From AP-16 sp036395835 (lineage in GTDB: Bacteria; Pseudomonadota; Alphaproteobacteria; Rhizobiales; Xanthobacteraceae): a stretch of 23,529 nt of DNA. Below, piece after piece: positions 20,718 through 23,529 of this stretch; the first letter of the stretch is position 1, and every line of letters begins with the position of its first letter. The notes under the pieces are model-generated. The model ran no database searches. It was not told where the DNA came from and worked only from the letters and a program-made list of their open reading frames with translations. The translations under genes were made by a program, and so were the position numbers. The DNA is taken from the NCBI GenBank assembly GCA_036395835.1, contig DASWCW010000211.1, forward strand, positions 1-23,529. Direction: 5' to 3'.

Positions 20718-21807
20718 GCCGCTCGACCGCGGTCACGAAGGCCGCCGTCGCCTCTACCAGGCGCTCGCGCTCGGCCAAGAGCGCGCCGCCGATCAGCAAC
20801 ATCGTATCGGTTCCGTAGAAATCAAGCATCTCCGGAACGCGCTCGAGCGACATGCCGCCCGCCGGGGTGGGCACGCTCGCGCGCATCCCGGCCCGATCTT
20901 CCAGCGCAGCCCGGGCGATCCGCCGGCAGGTATCGGCGGAATAGCCGAAGCGGCCGCCGTGATTGGGGAATACGACGGCGTCGGCCCCGAGCAGCCGGAA
21001 CAATTTTCCGATCAGGAGCGGCGGCGCGATTTTCGACGCCCCGGCCAGCGCCGGATGCGCAAAGAACGCGAGCCCGGCGTTCTCACGCACCAGCCGGTGG
21101 AAATTGGCGAGGCCGGCGATCATGGGCGCCACCATCACGCTATCGATCCCGGCCTGCCTGGCCATGGCGACCTGCCGGCGCATGGAATCGAGATCGCCCG
21201 AGAGGCTCGGCACGTAGTGCGCCGCCCGGCCGGTCGCCCGCTCGACGGCCCGCAGCGCCGGCGCGATCGCCGCGACCCTCGCCGCAAACGGCGAATAGGC
21301 CTGGTCGGCGAGACCGTGGTCGTCCTTGACGTAATCGACGCCGCCCTGCGCGAATTTTTCCGCCAAAGCCGCGAGCTGCTCGGCCGGCAGGCCCTGCGGC
21401 TTGAGCGCGGAGCAGGTCAAGGCCCGCGCGCCCACGCCGGCTTTTTGGCGCAACCCGTGCAGCCCGTGGCGCGGGCCGCCGAAATACGCGGCCAGCTCGG
21501 CGGGAATTTCAGCATCGTGCAGCACGACGTCGTCATGGATCGAACTGTTGCCGAACAGCATGTTGATGAGCTGCCCGGGGTCCTGGCCGACGGTCTCGAC
21601 CGCAAGCGCGATGCGCACCTCGAAGCTGCCGCCCGCCTTCTGCTCGATGCCGGCGACCCGGCCGACGATGTTCGCCAGAACGCCGTCGTCCTCGATCGCC
21701 TCGATCGGCATCTCCACGCTCTGCTCGACCGCGATGGCGCGGGCGCGGTCCTCGATCGAGGAGGCATCGGAGCGAACGTGATAGATGGCCTGCAATGTCC
21801 GGGACAT
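20704..21807 (-). CDS. RuBisCO-like protein (form IV)
   Basis: A 367-residue RuBisCO large-chain homologue, shorter than true RuBisCO (about 460-475). It has the N-terminal domain signature AIAVEQSVEMP (about residues 24-34), then TCSALKPQGL with the first active-site lysine (K136) and VDYVKDDHGLADQ with the carbamylation-type lysine (K161). The fourth residue of the RuBisCO KxDDE site is H164 instead of glutamate. The loop-6 region is FPNHGGRFGYS without the catalytic lysine, and the phosphate-binding region reads PTPAGGM and LLIGGAL. It cannot be a carboxylase; relatives enolise or isomerise sugar-phosphate analogues (MTA/methionine salvage, apionate breakdown). ATG 21807 is preferred over the upstream TTG (21870) because family proteins start at the MSRTLQAIYHV strand. 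The cupin gene overlaps. Confidence 0.92.
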   Translation of the reverse strand: MSRTLQAIYHVRSDASSIEDRARAIAVEQSVEMPIEAIEDDGVLANIVGRVAGIEQKAGGSFEVRIALAVETVGQDPGQLINMLFGNSSIHDDVVLHDAEIPAELAAYFGGPRHGLHGLRQKAGVGARALTCSALKPQGLPAEQLAALAEKFAQGGVDYVKDDHGLADQAYSPFAARVAAIAPALRAVERATGRAAHYVPSLSGDLDSMRRQVAMARQAGIDSVMVAPMIAGLANFHRLVRENAGLAFFAHPALAGASKIAPPLLIGKLFRLLGADAVVFPNHGGRFGYSADTCRRIARAALEDRAGMRASVPTPAGGMSLERVPEMLDFYGTDTMLLIGGALLAERERLVEATAAFVTAVERHGHG

Positions 21808-21951
21808 GAAGATCAGCGGACGTTCCGGGTGTCGGTTACCGGCCCATAGCATGCGATGGCGGATACACAACCCGCCTGCGCAAGGCCCGGCGACCCATCC
21901 ATGCCGCGCCGCAACATCGATCTTTCCTTTCGATACGGCGCCGTGGGCTTT

Positions 21952-21980
21952 GACGAATCGCCGCTCCCCATGGCTAAACT
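21952..21980 (+). promoter_or_regulatory. Possible promoter of the ParA gene
   Basis: TTGACG (about 21950-21955) and TAAACT (21975-21980) are separated by about 19 bp, longer than ideal. Start would be near 21987, leaving a leader of about 12 nt before ATG 21999. This is the only -35/-10-like pair seen in the 191-bp divergent region between the RLP and ParA genes. Confidence 0.25.
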
Positions 21981-21998
21981 AGGCGGGGCCGGCACGAA

Positions 21999-22673
21999 AT
22001 GAACGTCATTGTTTTCGCCTCGCGCAAGGGTGGCAGCGGGAAGAGCATGCTGACCGCCCACGTTTCCGCGCTTGCCAGCAAGCGCGCGTGCTGCCTGTTG
22101 ATCGATGCCGACCCGCAGGGCTCGCTCACGCTCTGGCACAAGCTGCGCGGCACGGGCGAGCCGGCGCTACGCAGCGGCACCCGCGGCGTCGGCGAGATCA
22201 TCAAGGCTGCCAAGCGCGAGCGCGAATGGGCGTTCGTCGATACGCCGCCCAACATGTCGGCCGTGGTGGCAGACGCCATCCGGGCCGCCACGCTGGTCAT
22301 CATTCCGGCCCGGCTCGCCGTGTTCGACCTCGCGGCGATCAGGGAGACCATCGAGCTCGCGCGGGCCAACCGCGTGCCCCACGCGGTCGTCATCAACGCG
22401 GCGCCGGCGCGGCGCGACCACACGGAAGCGCCCTTCGTCACCGAATCGCGCGAAGTGATCTCGCGGCTCGATATTCCGGTCTGGGGCGGCCAAATCACCA
22501 ACCGGGCGGATTACGGCTATGCGCTCGGCGCCGGCAAGGGGGTGACCGAATTCGACCCCCGCTCGCAGGCGGCGGCCGAGATTTCTTCGCTGTGGTCCGC
22601 GATCGATCGCTCGGTGAGGGCGATCCACGGCCTCTACCGCAGCGCCGGGGCCATGCACCGGGTGGCGGCGTAA
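21999..22673 (+). CDS. Orphan ParA/MinD-family ATPase
   Basis: A 224-residue P-loop ATPase with the deviant Walker A KGGSGKS (K10, K15), Walker A' LLIDADPQGSLTLW and Walker B FVDTPPNMS, typical of ParA proteins that form ATP-dependent dimers on the nucleoid or on a membrane. No ParB, replication gene or parS-like site accompanies it, and it is short and without an N-terminal DNA-binding domain, so it is not a plasmid type Ia partition protein. Orphan ParA proteins of this sort position protein clusters, pili or chemoreceptors. Its only neighbours are the RLP gene (divergent) and a TPR lipoprotein (convergent), which do not settle the cargo. The start is next to a GGCGGGG-like purine-rich stretch. 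Confidence 0.88.
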   Translation: MNVIVFASRKGGSGKSMLTAHVSALASKRACCLLIDADPQGSLTLWHKLRGTGEPALRSGTRGVGEIIKAAKREREWAFVDTPPNMSAVVADAIRAATLVIIPARLAVFDLAAIRETIELARANRVPHAVVINAAPARRDHTEAPFVTESREVISRLDIPVWGGQITNRADYGYALGAGKGVTEFDPRSQAAAEISSLWSAIDRSVRAIHGLYRSAGAMHRVAA

Positions 22674-22682
22674 GCACTTGCC

Positions 22683-22810
22683 GTAGCCCGGATGGAGCGA
22701 AGCGCAATCCGGGGCTGACCGTGCGAATACCCGCTGCGACGCCTTGTTCGGCGGAGCTTCTTCAATGATCCCGGATTCCGCGCCGCTGCGCGGCGCTCCA
22801 TCCGGGCTAC
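22683..22810. repeat. Interspersed palindromic repeat, copy 2
   Basis: Begins with the same 32 bases as 574-605 and ends with the inverse (GGCGCTCCATCCGGGCTAC). The centre (about 22715-22770) differs from copy 1 and is longer, so the ends are conserved and the interior is not. As with copy 1, it occupies the gap between convergent genes (ParA + and TPR lipoprotein -). Confidence 0.85.
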
Positions 22811-22823
22811 AGCCCCGGCGGTT

Positions 22824-23438
22824 TCACCGAGCGCTCTTCGCCAACAGATCCAGGTTGTTCTGGATGTACGGGTTGCCCGGATCGAGATCGCGGGCGGCGA
22901 CGAGCCTCTCCCGGGCGTGCCGGTAATCGCCGCGCAACAAATAAGAATAGCCCTGGTTGTTGAGGATCTCCGGGGTGGGCCCGAGGATCTTGATCGCATG
23001 CGCATAGGCGCGGTCGGCGAGCTCGAATCGGCGCAGCCGATCATAGGAAGCCGCCAAGCCGAGCCAGGCTTCGGCGTCGCGACGGGTGTCGCCGGGGCCT
23101 TTTTCGACCGCGCGGCGGAAATGGCGCTCGGCCAAGCCGAAATCGCTTTCGCGGAAATGCCGCTTGCCCAGGTTGAGATCGTCGTTCGGGTCCTCGGGCT
23201 CGGCCGGCGCCGCCGCGACGATTTGTCGATCGGCCGCGATCGAGCCGGTCGTCGCCGGAGACGCCGGAGACGCGAAAGCGGTCGTCGCGGCGGAATCGCT
23301 TTGGCCCGGATTGAGGAACGCGACCGTCTTGTTCCAGGATTCGCAGCCGGTCAGCCACAACAGGCATGCGGCCGTCGCGAATACGCGAACTAGGCCGTGT
23401 TGACGGTTTTGATCCAGAGTTTCGCTGCTGCGACGCAT
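22824..23438 (-). CDS. TPR-repeat lipoprotein (TadD-like), 5' end altered by an insertion sequence
   Basis: A 204-residue protein as read from ATG 23438. A hydrophobic signal sequence VFATAACLLWLTGC ends in a lipobox (LTGC, C32), so it is probably anchored in the envelope. A linker rich in A, S and P follows, then three TPR units: about residues 94-125 (LNLGKRHFRESDFGLAERHF), 128-161 (AEAWLGLAASYDRLRRFELA) and 162-195 (PEILNNQGYSYLLRGDYRHA). The layout resembles TadD of Flp pilus systems, but no tad genes are visible. The first 15 codons (23438-23394) lie inside the 3' end of an IS5-type transposase gene in another frame, so the native start has probably been displaced and the ATG is borrowed from the IS. 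Function of the hybrid is uncertain. Confidence 0.8.
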   Translation of the reverse strand: MRRSSETLDQNRQHGLVRVFATAACLLWLTGCESWNKTVAFLNPGQSDSAATTAFASPASPATTGSIAADRQIVAAAPAEPEDPNDDLNLGKRHFRESDFGLAERHFRRAVEKGPGDTRRDAEAWLGLAASYDRLRRFELADRAYAHAIKILGPTPEILNNQGYSYLLRGDYRHARERLVAARDLDPGNPYIQNNLDLLAKSAR

Positions 23439-23529
23439 AGCATCGAAAGGTAAGCTCTCGCGGTTTTCTCGTATCGGGTGGCGATGCGCCGGAATTGCTT
23501 GAGGCGATTGACGCATCGCTCGATGAGGT
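23390..23529 (-). CDS. IS5-family transposase, C-terminal end (runs off the right edge)
   Basis: Reading the minus strand from the window edge gives 45 residues to TAG (23392-23390): LIERCVNRLKQFRRIATRYE followed by a helix ending KLWIKTVNTA. This is the C-terminal Y(2)R(3)E(6)K region of IS5-type DDE transposases: the catalytic E (third residue seen) and K (tenth) have exactly the E-x6-K spacing, followed by the common RRIATRY and a hydrophobic terminal helix. The stop codon is formed at the junction with CTAG (23390-23393). Only the end is in the window, so completeness of the element is unknown. Confidence 0.85.
   Translation of the reverse strand, partial: LIERCVNRLKQFRRIATRYEKTARAYLSMLCVAAAKLWIKTVNTA
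23394..23529 (-). mobile_element. IS5-family insertion sequence, right-hand end only
   Basis: Element DNA runs from the edge to about 23394, where GGCCGTGTTGACGG (plus strand) should be its terminus. It abuts CTAG at 23390-23393, a target sequence used by several IS5 groups. The inverted repeat cannot be confirmed because the other end is outside the window. Confidence 0.6.

Noticed and set aside
20704..21807. True RuBisCO / carbon fixation locus
   Set aside because: The protein is too short, has KDDH instead of KDDE and no loop-6 lysine, and no phosphoribulokinase or small subunit is nearby.
22824..23438. Flp pilus (tad) locus
   Set aside because: The TPR lipoprotein resembles TadD in layout only; no other tad gene is present and the neighbouring ParA lacks TadZ features.
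23439..23516. N-terminal extension of the TPR lipoprotein to 23516
   Set aside because: These bases are transposase coding sequence in another frame, with a convincing IS5 C-terminal motif.

Overview
The window is high-GC DNA (by eye well above 60 %) with tight, overlapping operons. It carries interspersed palindromic repeats of the kind I associate with Bradyrhizobium, Rhodopseudomonas and relatives. Together with the protein families present, this points to an alphaproteobacterium of the order Hyphomicrobiales (Rhizobiales), probably Nitrobacteraceae/Xanthobacteraceae-like. That placement is an inference from repeat and protein style; no marker gene is present.

Layout. (1) Bases 1-577 (+) are the C-terminal third of an IlvD/Edd-family dehydratase. 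It faces a type I Baeyer-Villiger monooxygenase (2259-667, -), with a palindromic repeat between the convergent ends. (2) Bases 9463-2353 (-) form a gap-free six-gene operon for a Hyf/complex I-like membrane complex: hyfB, hyfC, hyfE, hyfF, hyfG-like and hyfI-like. The large subunit lacks all four cysteines that bind the NiFe centre, and no ferredoxin-type subunit or maturation gene is present. It is therefore an energy-converting hydrogenase-related (Ehr) complex with an unknown electron or substrate reaction, and is the most intriguing system here. (3) Bases 13569-9704 (-) encode a branched-chain/aromatic-type ABC uptake system (binding protein, LivH, LivM, LivF) with no LivG in the cluster. 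(4) Divergent from it (+, 13873-16845) are a two-subunit class I CoA-transferase and an M20-type N-carbamoyl-amino-acid/allantoate hydrolase. The shared intergenic region has two palindromes lying on a recognisable promoter. (5) Bases 21807-16927 (-) are a possible five-gene unit: a RuBisCO-like protein, an overlapping cupin, an RpiR regulator, an overlapping class III aminotransferase, and a GltI-like amino-acid binding protein. (6) An orphan ParA ATPase (+), a second copy of the first palindromic repeat, and a TPR lipoprotein (-) follow. The lipoprotein's 5' end is abutted by the 3' end of an IS5-family transposase that runs off the right edge.

How it fits together. Regions 3 and 4 look like uptake plus CoA activation of an organic acid under shared control. 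Region 5 resembles the RLP-cupin pair known from the Rhodospirillum rubrum methylthioadenosine shunt, but sits in a different setting with an amino-donor enzyme, a sugar-phosphate-type regulator and an amino-acid binding protein. Region 2 is probably an ion-translocating module coupled to an unidentified redox or non-redox reaction. The functional assignments for regions 2 and 5 beyond family level are inference.
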